A stretch of 64,000 bases of DNA from Limnobaculum xujianqingii (GTDB lineage: Bacteria > Pseudomonadota > Gammaproteobacteria > Enterobacterales > Enterobacteriaceae): the NCBI RefSeq assembly GCF_013394855.1, contig NZ_JABMLK010000001.1:682001-746000 (forward strand), written 5' to 3'. A model generated the notes under the pieces. It saw only the letters and a list, made by a program, of their open reading frames with translations, was not told the origin of the DNA and did no database searches. The translations under genes were made by a program, and so were the position numbers. This document shows, one piece after another, positions 63,940 to 64,000 of this stretch (position 1 is the first letter of the stretch; each line of letters opens with the position of its first letter).

Positions 63940-64000
63940 ATGGACAAAGGCAAAATAAAGACATTAATTGTCGATAATAATCAATTCGTATGTTTCGCGA
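63940..64000 (+). CDS. LuxR/NarL-type regulator, partial, paralogue of 25-kb regulator
   Basis: Twenty codons before the right edge: MDKGKIKTLIVDNNQFVCFA. The TLIVD-x-NQFVCFA stretch matches the receiver start of the regulator at 25119-25730 (TLIVDSNQFVCFA), so the two are paralogues. As there, only one Asp ends the first strand (the usual second acidic residue is Asn), so a degenerate receiver is expected. Its position just after the adhesin/exporter operon suggests it controls that locus. The rest lies outside the window. Confidence 0.75.
   Translation, partial: MDKGKIKTLIVDNNQFVCFA

Overview
This is a chromosomal window from an enterobacterium. The ivbL-ilvBN block, the divergent ygiW/qseBC pair, frmRAB, arsRBC, eptA, mntP with its leader, dcuC, setB and rlhA all match Escherichia-type relatives at protein level. 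Gene order and several non-enterobacterial inserts point away from Escherichia itself. A member of the Budviciaceae (Budvicia/Pragia/Limnobaculum) is my best guess, but that is only an inference. I saw no rRNA, tRNA, CRISPR array, prophage or intact insertion sequence.

Layout. 0-1 kb: the start of an aerolysin/ETX-MTX2-like pore-forming toxin running off the left edge, with a small unknown gene flanked by a 15-bp inverted repeat. 1.2-5 kb: envelope and periplasmic genes of unknown function, one with a caspase-like His/Cys motif pair. 5-9.6 kb: small-molecule enzymes (arylformamidase-like, VOC, Amn, azoreductase) and an Rrf2 regulator. 9.7-12 kb: arsRBC. 12-14 kb: YidA-like phosphatase, Nudix and degenerate HAD proteins. 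14-16.4 kb: frmRAB formaldehyde detoxification, with frmA broken by a one-base deletion. 16.5-19.5 kb: a pantothenate operon panG-panB-panC-panD whose proteins look Firmicutes-like. 19.5-21.6 kb: a radical SAM/DUF4130 DNA-repair pair behind a consensus LexA box. 21.7-25 kb: a multi-hairpin element, a universal stress protein and the ivbL-ilvBN attenuation operon. 25-31 kb: an orphan LuxR-type regulator with a defective receiver, a cluster of palindromes, dcuC, setB, an SDR, and mntP under a yybP-ykoY manganese riboswitch. 31-39 kb: TetR, eptA-dgkA, and two tandem QseBC-type two-component systems next to ygiW; PmrA/QseB-type direct repeats lie before both eptA and ygiW/qseB. 39-47.7 kb: LysE exporter, Fur-boxed TonB receptor plus siderophore esterase, MscS-type channel and rlhA.

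The most unusual region is 47.9-64 kb. Two complete type I secretion systems are arranged back to back around one large BapA/LapA-like adhesin. The leftward system is a colicin-V-type exporter (CvaA-like HlyD, C39-peptidase CvaB-like ABC transporter, TolC) with no recognisable peptide substrate, followed by an orphan IS1 InsA-like DNA-binding protein. The rightward operon is adhesin, LapB-like ATPase, LapC-like HlyD and LapE-like TolC. Each TolC protein carries a long low-complexity extension, at opposite ends. The locus ends with a second LuxR-type regulator paralogous to the one at 25 kb. I suggest, without proof, that the two regulators and the locus form one surface-attachment system.
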